Below, piece by piece: positions 8,694 through 16,017 of a stretch of 64,000 nt of DNA. A program made the position numbers and the translations under genes. The notes beneath the pieces are model-generated. The model searched no databases. It was not told where the DNA came from and saw only the letters and a list, made by a program, of their open reading frames with translations. The DNA is from Aquincola tertiaricarbonis. GTDB lineage: Bacteria > Pseudomonadota > Gammaproteobacteria > Burkholderiales > Burkholderiaceae_C. The stretch spans positions 2,232,001 through 2,296,000 of the forward strand of contig NZ_CP097636.1 of assembly GCF_023573145.1 (NCBI RefSeq), given 5' to 3'. How positions within the stretch are numbered: the stretch's first letter is position 1; the number at the start of each line of letters is the position of its first letter.

Positions 8694-9575
8694 TCAGAAG
8701 ATCTGCAGCAGGCGCAGGTTCACGCGGCCGGATTCACGCAGGCCCTCGCGCACGCGAAGGTCGCGCCCCACGGTGGCCAGCAGCTGGGTCCTGGGTCCCA
8801 CGAAGTAGCCCGCGCCCAGCGCAAAGCGCGTGGTGGCCAGGCGGTTGTGCTGCGACTCGCCGTCAATGGACTGCTCGCCGCCCGCGGTGTGCGACAGGCC
8901 CAGCCGCCAGTCGAGCGCATCGCTGGCATGCCAGCGCAGCCAGCCCTGCAGCTGAACCACCGGCTTCTGGCGCAGCGTGAGGCTGCCCGGGCCGTAGTCG
9001 TCGTTACGGCCATGCCAGGTCACGTCGGCGGCGGCATCCAGTGTGAGCTGCGGGCCCAGCGGCCGGATGTAGCCAGCCTGCAGCGCCCACTTCCAGCGGT
9101 TCTCGCCGACGTTGACGCCCTGGCCACGGTCGTAGGCGCCCGTGGGCACCCACACAAAAGGCGTGATGCCGAAATAGGTCTTGGTCTGCGGATCGTTGAT
9201 CAGCCAGGCGGTGGCGGCCAGCATCAGGTCGCCGACGCCGCTGTCTTTGCCCAGGGCCGACAGGTCGTCCTTGGCGCGCAGCCGCGCCACCGGCAGCAGG
9301 AACTGCGGATCGATGGTGATGCCGCCCAGCTTCATGAAGTGCACCACCCGCAGGATGCCCACGTCGGAGCTCAGCCCGGCATCGATGGGCACGCGGTCGC
9401 CGCCGGCATACAGCCGGTTGCGCTCGGCATGCTGGTAGTAGGCCAGGCCCAGCGTGGTGCCGGCCGGCAACGCGGTGTAGTCGCCGGCATCCACGTCCAC
9501 GGCATGGGCGGGTGCGCTGGCCAGGCCGAGCAAGGCGCAGCTGGCCGCGGCGGTGGCTCTCAGGCGCAGGTTCAT
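8694..9575 (-). CDS. Outer-membrane channel/transporter-like protein (phenol-degradation MetA family)
   Basis: 293 residues with a cleavable signal peptide (ends near APAHA, residue 25) followed by many amphipathic beta strands and a C-terminal aromatic residue (LLQIF), as in outer-membrane barrels. The pattern AGDYTALPAGTTLGLAYYQH and FWVPTGAYDRGQGVNVGENRW fits the SphA/MetA-like transporters found beside aromatic and alkane degradation genes. It sits 17 bp upstream of the PQQ dehydrogenase, so it probably admits the alcohol substrate to the periplasm. Function is inferred from family and position. Confidence 0.78.
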   Translation of the reverse strand: MNLRLRATAAASCALLGLASAPAHAVDVDAGDYTALPAGTTLGLAYYQHAERNRLYAGGDRVPIDAGLSSDVGILRVVHFMKLGGITIDPQFLLPVARLRAKDDLSALGKDSGVGDLMLAATAWLINDPQTKTYFGITPFVWVPTGAYDRGQGVNVGENRWKWALQAGYIRPLGPQLTLDAAADVTWHGRNDDYGPGSLTLRQKPVVQLQGWLRWHASDALDWRLGLSHTAGGEQSIDGESQHNRLATTRFALGAGYFVGPRTQLLATVGRDLRVREGLRESGRVNLRLLQIF

Positions 9576-9617
9576 GGCTTGTCTCCTCAGGCAGTCTTGT
9601 TGTGGTCTGGGGCGGGT

Positions 9618-11129
9618 TCAGGTCGCGATGAAGACCGACTTGGTCTCCAGGTAGGCGTCGATGGCCTCGCGGCCCAGGTCGCGCCCGATGCCCGACTGCT
9701 TGTAGCCACCGAAGGGCATGCCGGGGTCGAGCATGCTGTGGCAGTTGACCCAGACCGTGCCGGCACGCAGCCGCGGAATGAGCTGGTGCACCCGTGTGAG
9801 GTTGTTGGACCAGATGCTGGCGCCCAGACCGTAAGGCGTGTCGTTGGCCTGGCGTGCCACTTCGTCGAGGTCGTCGTACGGCATGGCGGTGAGCACCGGG
9901 CCGAAGATCTCCTCCTGCACCACGCGGTGCGCATGGTTCACGTTGGTCAGCACCGTGGGCTGCACGAAGTAGCCCTTGTCACCGGCCCGCCGACCGCCGC
10001 TGAGCACCTCGGCGCCCTCGCGCCGGCCCGATTCGATGTAGCCGCAGACCCGGTCGAGCTGCTCCTGCGACACCAGCGGGCCCATCTGCGCCGCCGGGTC
10101 CAGGCCATGACCGAGCGGCATCTGCTTGGCGATCGCCGCCACGTCGGCCACCACGCGGTCGAACATCCGGCGCTGCACATACAGGCGCGAGCCGGCGCAG
10201 CACACCTGCCCATGGTTGAAGAAGATGGCCTGCGCCGCACCGGCCGCGGCCGCCGCAGGGTCGCAGTCGTCCAGCACGATGACCGGCGACTTGCCGCCCA
10301 GCTCCAGCGTCACGCGGGCCAGCCGGTCCATCGCGGTGCGGCCGATCAGCTTGCCGGTCTCGGTGGAGCCGGTGAAGCTGATCTTGTCCACGCCGGCATG
10401 GCCCGTCAACGGCGCACCGGCGCCGGGGCCGTCGCCCGTCACGATGTTGACGGCACCGTCCGGAAAGCCGGCCTCCATCAGCAACTCACCCAGCATCAGG
10501 GCGGTGAGCGGCGTCTGCTCGGCCGGCTTGAGCACCACGCTGCAGCCGGCGGCCAGTGCCGGGGCCAGCTTCATCACCGCCATCAGCAGCGGAAAGTTCC
10601 AGGGCACGATGGCCGCCACCACGCCCACGGCTTCACGCCGGGTGAAGGTGACGAACTGCGCCGAGGGCGGCGCGAAGGGAATGGAGGCATCGCGCGTGAT
10701 GCCGGCAATGGCCGTGGCCTGGCCGGCCATGAAACGGATGTAGTCGATCGACATCGCCACATCCACCGCCTCGGCGATGGCGGCCGACTTGCCGTTGTCC
10801 AGCGACTCCACCTGCGCCACGGCCTGCGCATGGGTGTGCAGCAGATCGGCCAGGCGCAGCAGCAGGCGCTGGCGGTCGGCCGGCCGCAGCCGTGACCAGG
10901 GTCCGCCGTCAAACGCGCGGCGCGCGGCCTGCACCGCGGCGTCCACATCGGCCGCGCCGGCCAGCGGCACGTGGGCGATGCACTGTTCATTGGCGGGGTT
11001 GAGCACGTCCAGCGTGCGGCCTTCGGCGGCCGCCACCCAGCGGCCGTCGATCAGCATCCGGTGGGTGTCGCGGCGCAGGAATTCCTGGGCGCGCGGGGCA
11101 AGCAGGTGGTGAATATCGGACAGGTTCAT
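9618..11129 (-). CDS. NAD(P)-dependent aldehyde dehydrogenase, phenylacetaldehyde-dehydrogenase-like
   Basis: 503 residues from ATG 11129 (MNLSDIHHLL). An upstream in-frame extension reaches back into the regulator gene and is not believed. ALDH motifs: PWNFPLL, FTGSTETGK, catalytic Glu in LELGGKSP and catalytic Cys in FNHGQVCCAGSRLY. The double-Cys active site and overall pattern are close to FeaB/StyD-type aryl-acetaldehyde dehydrogenases. With the neighbouring alcohol dehydrogenase and the nearby paa genes it could convert phenylacetaldehyde to phenylacetate. Substrate remains inference. Confidence 0.85.
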   Translation of the reverse strand: MNLSDIHHLLAPRAQEFLRRDTHRMLIDGRWVAAAEGRTLDVLNPANEQCIAHVPLAGAADVDAAVQAARRAFDGGPWSRLRPADRQRLLLRLADLLHTHAQAVAQVESLDNGKSAAIAEAVDVAMSIDYIRFMAGQATAIAGITRDASIPFAPPSAQFVTFTRREAVGVVAAIVPWNFPLLMAVMKLAPALAAGCSVVLKPAEQTPLTALMLGELLMEAGFPDGAVNIVTGDGPGAGAPLTGHAGVDKISFTGSTETGKLIGRTAMDRLARVTLELGGKSPVIVLDDCDPAAAAAGAAQAIFFNHGQVCCAGSRLYVQRRMFDRVVADVAAIAKQMPLGHGLDPAAQMGPLVSQEQLDRVCGYIESGRREGAEVLSGGRRAGDKGYFVQPTVLTNVNHAHRVVQEEIFGPVLTAMPYDDLDEVARQANDTPYGLGASIWSNNLTRVHQLIPRLRAGTVWVNCHSMLDPGMPFGGYKQSGIGRDLGREAIDAYLETKSVFIAT

Positions 11130-11192
11130 GTCGGCTTCCTCAACGGCGTGGGGGCTGCGCCAATCAAGCGCAACGCAGTCTAGGAACGGGCC

Positions 11193-11206
11193 TTCAGGCT
11201 CCTGAA
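11193..11206. promoter_or_regulatory. 14-bp palindrome upstream of the aldehyde dehydrogenase gene
   Basis: TTCAGG-CT-CCTGAA is a near-perfect dyad in the 85-bp gap between the AcoR-like regulator and the aldehyde dehydrogenase. It may be an operator for the regulator or part of a weak terminator. I could not find a convincing -24/-12 sigma-54 promoter in this gap. Confidence 0.3.
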
Positions 11207-11214
11207 CCGGGGAG

Positions 11215-12456
11215 TTACCCGCCCGCCAAAGTGTTCCCGTTTGGATCACTCGGCGCGTCTTCGGGCTCGCGCAGCGTGCGGTAGATGAGCCCGCGCGAAA
11301 CGCCCAGCAGCCGCGCGGCACGGGCCACCTTGCCGCCGCATTCGTCCAGCGTGCGCTGGATCTGCTGGCGGCGCTGGGCCTTGAGGGTGGCGGGCGTGGT
11401 CGGTGTGGTGGCCGTTGCCTGTGGAGCCGCATCGGCCTGCGGCGCCGATGGCATGTCCACCACCGCCACGGGCTCGGCCGGCCTGGGCGCCACGCCGGTC
11501 AAGGGGCCGGCACCATCGCCGCGGCGCAGCTGCGCCCGCGACCACAGGGTGAGCCCGTTGGGCAGCGTCAACGGCTGCGGGCTGGGCTGGCGCACCGAGC
11601 TGAGGAGCGACTGCGCCGAGCGGCCGAACACCTCTTCGGCCGACTGGCCGATGGCGGCCTGCCCCAGTCGCAACGCCATGGCATTGGCCCAGCGCAGCCG
11701 GCCCTCGCCATCGATGCCCACCAGCGCTTCCAGCGGCGTGCCCAGCAGTGCCGGATCGGCCTGGAACGACAGCACCAGCAGCTCGGGCGACTGCAGCTGC
11801 AGCAGCCGGTTCTCGATCGCGCAGGCGTGCGAAGCCACCAGCGCATAGGCATCGAAGCCGAAGCCGCTGCCTTCGATGGTGAGGTCCAGCACGCCCGCCA
11901 GCTGGCCGTGCACGTCGTGGATGGGCGCGGCCGCGCAATGCGTGCGCACCACATGCTCGCTGAAATGCTCGGCCCCGCGCACCGACACGCCGCGGCCCGT
12001 GCGGGCCACGATGCCGGGCGCGGTGGTGCCCACCGCGTCTTCCGACAAGTCGATGCCCACCCGCCCCAACGCAGGCAGCACCGTCTCTTCGGCGCCTTGC
12101 GGGCGTTGCGTCACATGCACCACCACCCCGTCGGGGCTGGTGAGGATCACGCGCGAGGCGGTGAAGGCGATGGTGGCTTCCAGGCGGTGCAGCTCGGGCG
12201 CTGCGGCCTCGCGCAGCTGCCGGGTCTGGCGCATCGCCGCATGCAGCCGCACCGGGCGCACCATCTGCGCATGCGGTTGCTGCTGGGTGCGCAGCCCCGA
12301 AGCCAGGCAACGACCCCAGGACTGCAGCACCGCTTCGTCCACCAGGCCCAGCGGCTTTTCGCCGCGTTCGAAGAAGCGCTCACGCGCCAGGCTCAGCCGG
12401 TCTTCCGACGTGGCAAAGAAGAGCTGCCGAGGCAACTGGACGGACGGCGCGGGCAT
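11215..12456 (-). CDS. AcoR-like GAF/Fis-HTH transcriptional regulator lacking the AAA+ domain
   Basis: 413 residues from ATG 12456 (MPAPSVQLPRQLFF). N-terminal half: activator-of-acetoin-operon type region with LVDEAVLQSWGRCLASGL near residue 37 and a GAF domain (VGIDLSEDAVGTTAPGIV, HCAAAPIHDVHGQLAGVLDLT). A PAS-like segment follows (LVGIDGEGRLRWANAMALRL). The C-terminus is a Fis-type helix-turn-helix (IQRTLDECGGKVARAARLLGVSRGLIYRTL). The sigma-54 activation domain that normally sits between GAF and HTH is absent: there is no Walker A and no GAFTGA motif. It probably regulates the downstream oxidation genes by binding DNA without acting as a sigma-54 activator. Confidence 0.85.
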   Translation of the reverse strand: MPAPSVQLPRQLFFATSEDRLSLARERFFERGEKPLGLVDEAVLQSWGRCLASGLRTQQQPHAQMVRPVRLHAAMRQTRQLREAAAPELHRLEATIAFTASRVILTSPDGVVVHVTQRPQGAEETVLPALGRVGIDLSEDAVGTTAPGIVARTGRGVSVRGAEHFSEHVVRTHCAAAPIHDVHGQLAGVLDLTIEGSGFGFDAYALVASHACAIENRLLQLQSPELLVLSFQADPALLGTPLEALVGIDGEGRLRWANAMALRLGQAAIGQSAEEVFGRSAQSLLSSVRQPSPQPLTLPNGLTLWSRAQLRRGDGAGPLTGVAPRPAEPVAVVDMPSAPQADAAPQATATTPTTPATLKAQRRQQIQRTLDECGGKVARAARLLGVSRGLIYRTLREPEDAPSDPNGNTLAGG

Positions 12457-12549
12457 GTCGACTCCCAAGGACGGGACGCACTGTGCCGAGGCCACCGGGG
12501 GCTTGTCGAGTCGGGGCAAACCCCGCGAAGTGGATGGCTGGAAACAAAA

Positions 12550-12571
12550 GAGCCGCCTGCAAGGGCGGCTC
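12550..12571 (-). terminator. Rho-independent terminator of the original tRNA-Pro locus
   Basis: Arms GAGCCGCC (12550-12557) and GGCGGCTC (12564-12571) with a 6-nt loop. On the minus strand the hairpin is followed by TTTTG. It lies 20 bp beyond the residual tRNA 3' end at 12591, so it presumably ended the tRNA transcript before the prophage arrived. Confidence 0.7.
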
Positions 12572-12590
12572 ACTGCCAACTTGATCCAGA

Positions 12591-12638
12591 TGGTCGGGGC
12601 GACACGATTCGAACGTGCGACCTACTGCTCCCAAAGCA
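12591..12638. repeat. Left prophage attachment site: 48-bp copy of the tRNA-Pro 3' end
   Basis: Identical over 48 bp to 35242-35289, which is the 3' part of the intact tRNA-Pro gene from the anticodon arm to CCA. Past 12638 the similarity stops and the sequence cannot complete a tRNA. This is the host 3' remnant left by integration. Basis: direct comparison of the two copies. Confidence 0.93.
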
Positions 12639-12734
12639 CGGCGGAAATCGAGCAACGGCGCGGCGCGCAGGCCGATCCGCTCTAACCGCGGCGGCCTTGG
12701 ATCATCGCAAAGCCCCCGGGGCGCGCGCTGGCGG

Positions 12735-12869
12735 TTAGAAGCCTCGCGCCGCCCACATCTCGGCCAGCAGCGCCGCCCGGTGCACCGCCCAGGCATCCCA
12801 GGGGCAGAACGCCCTGCCCTCGCGCGCCGCAGCCTCAGTCTCAAGCCGCACGGCCTCGCGGTCAGGCAT
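12735..12869 (-). CDS. Small hypothetical phage protein (44 aa)
   Basis: ATG 12869 overlaps the stop of the preceding gene (ATGA). Charged N-terminus (MPDREAVRLETEAAAREGRA) and aromatic middle (FCPWDAWAVHRAALLAEMW). Last gene before the left attachment site. No family recognised. Coding status rests on the overlap pattern shared with its neighbours. Confidence 0.5.
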   Translation of the reverse strand: MPDREAVRLETEAAAREGRAFCPWDAWAVHRAALLAEMWAARGF

Positions 12870-13213
12870 CACGTCAGGTCGCCCCAGGTGCTGGCCGTGC
12901 GCCGCGTGAAGCGGTCCACCAGGTCGGCCACGTCGATCACCGTAGACCCGTCGTCCTGCAGCCGGCCGAACGGCAGGTGGTGGGCCGCATCGCGGTACGC
13001 CTTCACGGTGTGAATACCGCTCTCGGCCAGCCACTCCAGCAAGCAGCGCAGCAGCGAGCGCGTCAGCCGGCCGTGGAACGCCTTGAGCCACACGATGCGG
13101 GGCGTCTCCCACTGCACCACGCATGTGGCGTCGAACGGCGGCGTGCTGGCGCTGCTCTCCCGTTCGTAGAACCGCAGGATCGAGGTGGTGACCTCGTGCC
13201 GGATCATGGGCAT
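12869..13213 (-). CDS. Hypothetical phage protein (114 aa)
   Basis: Begins MPMIRHEVTTSILRFYERES; ATG 13213 or the second Met codon at 13207, which overlaps the preceding stop. It has no membrane segment or signal peptide and a central hydrophobic helix (LLRCLLEWLAESGIHTVKAY). Located in the small-gene unit between the lysis cassette and attL, a usual place for accessory phage genes. Function unknown. Confidence 0.6.
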   Translation of the reverse strand: MPMIRHEVTTSILRFYERESSASTPPFDATCVVQWETPRIVWLKAFHGRLTRSLLRCLLEWLAESGIHTVKAYRDAAHHLPFGRLQDDGSTVIDVADLVDRFTRRTASTWGDLT

Positions 13214-13368
13214 GGTTCCTCCTGGCGGTCTGGCGGCAGGTCCGGCGGGGCGTCGAGGGCCTCGCCCAGTTCGATCAGGTTCAGCAGGTCGTCTGCGCGC
13301 TTCAGGCCGCGCTCCAGCGAGCACGACGACCGGTTGTACTCCCAGGAACCGCAGAGCGCGCAGGGCAT
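13204..13368 (-). CDS. Small Cys-containing phage protein (54 aa)
   Basis: MPCALCGSWEYNRSSC at the N-terminus carries a CxxC pair plus a third Cys, suggesting a small metal-binding knuckle. The rest is acidic and Pro-rich (LGEALDAPPDLPPDRQEEP). The start ATG is 8 bp after the DUF6527 gene and the end overlaps the next gene, so it belongs to the same overlapping unit. Function unknown. Confidence 0.5.
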   Translation of the reverse strand: MPCALCGSWEYNRSSCSLERGLKRADDLLNLIELGEALDAPPDLPPDRQEEPCP

Positions 13369-13375
13369 GGCTACC

Positions 13376-13759
13376 TCAGTCGGCGTCTGGCTGCCACGGC
13401 GGGATAGGCACGGTCTGGCCGGCCAGGGCGTGCGTGCAGTCGGACAGCATCTGCATCTGCCCGTCGGTCACGAAGCTGTGGCACACGGTCGCCTGGTTCT
13501 CGAACTTGGGCGCCGGCTGCGGGCATCCGGCCTCAAACCATGCGTCAGCCTGGGCTTGGCCGGCAGGCGTCAGGCCGACCCCCTGCACGAGAACGCTGGG
13601 CGTGAACGTGGGGCGCAGGGCGTCGCCGTTCCAGCCCCAGCGCGGGCCGGGGCCTTCGCCGGTCTGGATGCAGTGGGGGCCATCGCAACCCGGGCACCAC
13701 CACATGAGGCCGCCGCCTTCCACGTTCCGCAGGATGGGTGAAAGCAGTCCCACGATCAC
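13376..13759 (-). CDS. DUF6527-like phage protein
   Basis: 127 residues. MWWCPGCDGPHCIQTGEGPG near residue 19 and WGWNGDALRPTFTPSVLV near 41 match the pattern of DUF6527 proteins that occur in phage and prophage lysis-end regions. The Cys/His cluster suggests metal binding. Start ATG 13759 overlaps the Rz stop (ATGA). Role unknown; a lysogenic-conversion or structural accessory role is only a guess. Confidence 0.65.
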   Translation of the reverse strand: MIVGLLSPILRNVEGGGLMWWCPGCDGPHCIQTGEGPGPRWGWNGDALRPTFTPSVLVQGVGLTPAGQAQADAWFEAGCPQPAPKFENQATVCHSFVTDGQMQMLSDCTHALAGQTVPIPPWQPDAD

Positions 13760-14265
13760 TCCTTCGTCAGGGCTTGGTAGGCGCGCTCGCAGGCCTGGCC
13801 GGCGATCCGAGCTTGATCGGCGTACTCAGCCAGCTGTCCCGCGCGCTCGTCAGCCCTACTGAACAGGTCGGCGAGCACCAGGCCGGCACCGGCGGCTGGC
13901 GCGCTTCCCGCGGCAGCGGCGGGATCGCTGGCGGGGCCACCACAACGGGAGGCAAGGGCTGCGACGTGCTGGCGCAGCCGGTCAGCAGCACCATCAGCAG
14001 CGCGGGCGTCACGGCGCGCAGCCGCGATCTGTTCTTGAGCAACATCGACGGTCTCCTGCATCGCGGCGGTGCGCCGCTGTTCCTCGGCCCGGGCAGCCAT
14101 GACGGCGGATGCCGCGGCCACGGCGGCGGTTGCCTTGTCCTGTGCACGGCCGGCGCGCTCGGCTTGGATGGCGGTCTCTGCGCGCTGCAGGCGCCCGGTC
14201 TGCACGGCCAGCAGGCCCAGCAGCACCACCAGCACGCCGGCGGCGGCGTAGCGCAGCGGGGTCAT
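13756..14265 (-). CDS. Inner-membrane spanin (Rz-like)
   Basis: 169 residues: one N-terminal transmembrane anchor (about residues 5-22, YAAAGVLVVLLGLLAVQTG) followed by a long Ala/Arg/Glu-rich coiled coil in the periplasm. Start ATG 14265 overlaps the endolysin stop. A second reading frame inside it encodes an o-spanin lipoprotein, the classic Rz/Rz1 arrangement. Together they would fuse inner and outer membranes at the end of lysis. Confidence 0.82.
   Translation of the reverse strand: MTPLRYAAAGVLVVLLGLLAVQTGRLQRAETAIQAERAGRAQDKATAAVAAASAVMAARAEEQRRTAAMQETVDVAQEQIAAARRDARAADGAADRLRQHVAALASRCGGPASDPAAAAGSAPAAGAGLVLADLFSRADERAGQLAEYADQARIAGQACERAYQALTKE
13767..14045 (-). CDS. Outer-membrane spanin lipoprotein (Rz1-like), nested in Rz
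   Basis: 92 residues in a different frame wholly inside the Rz gene. MLLKNRSRLRAVTPALLMVL is followed by the lipobox LTGC with the lipid-accepting Cys at residue 24. The mature part is short and Pro-rich (LPPVVVAPPAIPPLPREARQ), as in Rz1. Nested frames of this type are the rule for two-component spanins. Start ATG 14045. Confidence 0.8.
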   Translation of the reverse strand: MLLKNRSRLRAVTPALLMVLLTGCASTSQPLPPVVVAPPAIPPLPREARQPPVPAWCSPTCSVGLTSARDSWLSTPIKLGSPARPASAPTKP

Positions 14266-14834
14266 GCGACACCCAGCGCAGCCTTGGCGCCGGCCCACAG
14301 CTTGCGGCGGTCTTCCATGCCGTTCGGCTCCCCGGTGGCGCGGTTGATGCCGTTGATGCGCGCGCTGATCCTGAAGAAGTCGCCTGCATCGGCCAGCGTG
14401 TTCAGCCCGCGCGACTGCCAGAACCAGGCGGCGGACATGGCGGCCCAGCGCGGCTGCTCAAGCGCCTCGGGCTCGGCCTCAAAGTCAGGGGCGCCAGGCG
14501 CCACGCGCCGCAGGCCATCGCGCGTGCCGGCGTAGTTCGCTCGGCCCGTGGTCTGGATCAGGCCCCGGCCCCTGTACCGGAAGCCGTCGCCGGGCTGCGT
14601 GTTGCCCAGGTCGGCGCGGCCCTCGTAGCGAGCCTGTGCAGGCGTCGGGCCCCACAGCTCGCGCACATAGCGCAGCCGGCCGGACTCATGTCCGATTTGG
14701 GCCAGGAAAGCAGCACGTCGCGCTGGCGTGTCGATTCCGAACAGCTGCATCGACACATTGAGCGGCTCGACCCACGTCTCTGCGCGGGCTACGCTGCAGT
14801 CGCAGCACTGGGCCAGTTGGGTGCTGGTGATCAT
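14262..14834 (-). CDS. Endolysin, glycoside hydrolase family 19 (chitinase-like lysozyme)
   Basis: 190 residues. The GH19 core is clear: FLAQIGHESG with the catalytic Glu at about residue 50, and RYRGRGLIQTTGRANY near 92-107. It cleaves the glycan strands of peptidoglycan once released by a holin. No signal peptide, so a holin is needed. ATG 14834 overlaps the preceding membrane-protein gene (ATGA) and the spanin gene follows immediately. Confidence 0.93.
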   Translation of the reverse strand: MITSTQLAQCCDCSVARAETWVEPLNVSMQLFGIDTPARRAAFLAQIGHESGRLRYVRELWGPTPAQARYEGRADLGNTQPGDGFRYRGRGLIQTTGRANYAGTRDGLRRVAPGAPDFEAEPEALEQPRWAAMSAAWFWQSRGLNTLADAGDFFRISARINGINRATGEPNGMEDRRKLWAGAKAALGVA

Positions 14835-15160
14835 CGCTTTCCCCCGCTGACATGGGTCATCCAGTCCGAGTCGATGGCATCCAGCGGCGTGGGCCTGCTG
14901 AACGACTCGGGCACCCTGTCACGCCACAGGCGCGACGTGCTCGCCTGAACGCACAGCATGGCCAGCGCCAGGAACGTCAGGGCCGCGTCGTGCCAGTGCG
15001 GGCGCACGGTGGCGGACAGGATCAGCACCAGGCCGGCGGCGGCCAGCAGCGACACGGAGTAGCGGACCGTGGCCAGCGTGCTCGCCGCGCTCATGCGCTT
15101 GATGCGGCAGAGGCACGTCCAGATGATCCCGGCGCCCAACAGGATGTTGATCCAGTCCAT
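14831..15160 (-). CDS. Phage membrane protein, lysis-cassette candidate (109 aa)
   Basis: Start ATG 15160 overlaps the stop of the preceding gene (ATGA). Hydrophobic segments near residues 4-18 (INILLGAGIIWTCL), 30-47 (VSLLAAAGLVLILSAT) and 55-70 (ALTFLALAMLCVQAS), then a charged tail. Directly upstream of the endolysin, so a holin or antiholin role is plausible but not shown by a recognised family signature. Confidence 0.65.
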   Translation of the reverse strand: MDWINILLGAGIIWTCLCRIKRMSAASTLATVRYSVSLLAAAGLVLILSATVRPHWHDAALTFLALAMLCVQASTSRLWRDRVPESFSRPTPLDAIDSDWMTHVSGGKR

Positions 15161-15507
15161 CACGCACCCCCGCGCCGGCCCAGAAAGCCCAGGGCCAGAT
15201 CCTTGAGCCTGTCGAACTGCCAAGCCATCGCGCCGCTAACCGGCAGCAGCAGCGCGTCCACCGACATGGACGTGAGCGATGCCGCGGTGACAGCCGCAAC
15301 GCTCGTGAACAGGGTGGCCGCCACCATGCCGCGCGCCAGCACCGTGACTGCAGCCCGCAGGCCGGCCGTCTCTGCCGAGGTGGCAGCCAGGCATCCGCCG
15401 AGGAAGCCGCCGACCAGGATCAACGTCCACTCGCCCGCGATGGGACCGAGTGCCGCGGTTGCGACGACCAGCAGCGCCGCGCCGCCAGTTGCGTGTGGCT
15501 CAGCCAT
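15160..15507 (-). CDS. Holin-like phage membrane protein (115 aa)
   Basis: ATG 15507. Three or four hydrophobic segments (GGAALLVVATAALGPIAG, WTLILVGGFLGGCLAATS, a long Ala-rich stretch, and LLLPVSGAMAWQF) and a basic C-terminus (LGFLGRRGGA) give a class I holin-like layout. Two genes upstream of the endolysin within the overlapping lysis unit. Holin assignment is from topology and position only. Confidence 0.6.
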   Translation of the reverse strand: MAEPHATGGAALLVVATAALGPIAGEWTLILVGGFLGGCLAATSAETAGLRAAVTVLARGMVAATLFTSVAAVTAASLTSMSVDALLLPVSGAMAWQFDRLKDLALGFLGRRGGA

Positions 15508-15871
15508 GACGGCGCCTCCAGACGTGGGCCACGACGAGCGTGGCGATGGACAGAGCGGCGGCCAGCGCGTAGGGCCACACGCCCAGCGCCGACACGCACA
15601 GGTCAGCGTCCGGCAAGGTGCCCCACTGCATGTAGCCGCACACCGCGGCCTGCGCAGATTCGATGGCGCCCCACCAGCAGGCGATGGGACCGATGACCGC
15701 CGAAACCGCCCAGCGCGAGCGGGCAGCTTGTGGGACCAGCAGCACCAGGGCCAGCACCAGAAGCGCATGCGAGCCGATGTAGTGCGCCCACTGCTGATCG
15801 GCCGCGCCAGGCCAACGGTAGTAGGCGTAATGCGCCCACCACACGCCGACCAGCAGCAGGATCGCGCTCAC
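15500..15871 (-). CDS. Phage membrane protein (123 aa)
   Basis: ATG 15871 overlaps the preceding stop (ATGA). About four hydrophobic segments: SAILLLVGVWWAHYAYY, HALLVLALVLLVPQAA, VSAVIGPIACWWGAI and YALAAALSIATLVVAHVW, ending in a basic RRRHG. One of three successive multi-span membrane genes before the endolysin. Function unknown. Confidence 0.6.
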   Translation of the reverse strand: MSAILLLVGVWWAHYAYYRWPGAADQQWAHYIGSHALLVLALVLLVPQAARSRWAVSAVIGPIACWWGAIESAQAAVCGYMQWGTLPDADLCVSALGVWPYALAAALSIATLVVAHVWRRRHG

Positions 15872-16014
15872 TTCGGCTGCCTCGGGCCAGGACCGCCACC
15901 GCCCCGGATCACGGCCCGAGCCGCCTCCATCAGCGTCCGGTCGCCGCGCAGGCGCCAGGCCACGACACCGCCGCCTGCAAGGGCGGACAGGATGCAGAGA
16001 GATGCAGTCAGCAT
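15868..16014 (-). CDS. Small single-span phage protein (48 aa)
   Basis: MLTASLCILSALAGGGVVAW forms an N-terminal membrane span or signal-like helix, followed by a charged, Gly-rich tail. ATG 16014 lies 3 bp after the tailspike stop and the stop overlaps the next start. Function unknown. Accepted because of the unbroken overlap pattern. Confidence 0.5.
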   Translation of the reverse strand: MLTASLCILSALAGGGVVAWRLRGDRTLMEAARAVIRGGGGPGPRQPK

Positions 16015-16017
16015 GGC

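Noticed and set aside
6565..8808. Plus-strand open frame of about 747 codons
   Set aside because: Antisense to the PQQ alcohol dehydrogenase, with the same shadow composition and no recognisable motif.
12591..12638. A second tRNA gene at the left prophage end
   Set aside because: Only the 3' 48 bases are present. The sequence beyond cannot form the D arm or 5' acceptor strand.
12639..12734. Additional gene between attL and the first small phage gene
   Set aside because: Only about 96 bp, with no start codon and ribosome site in a credible frame.
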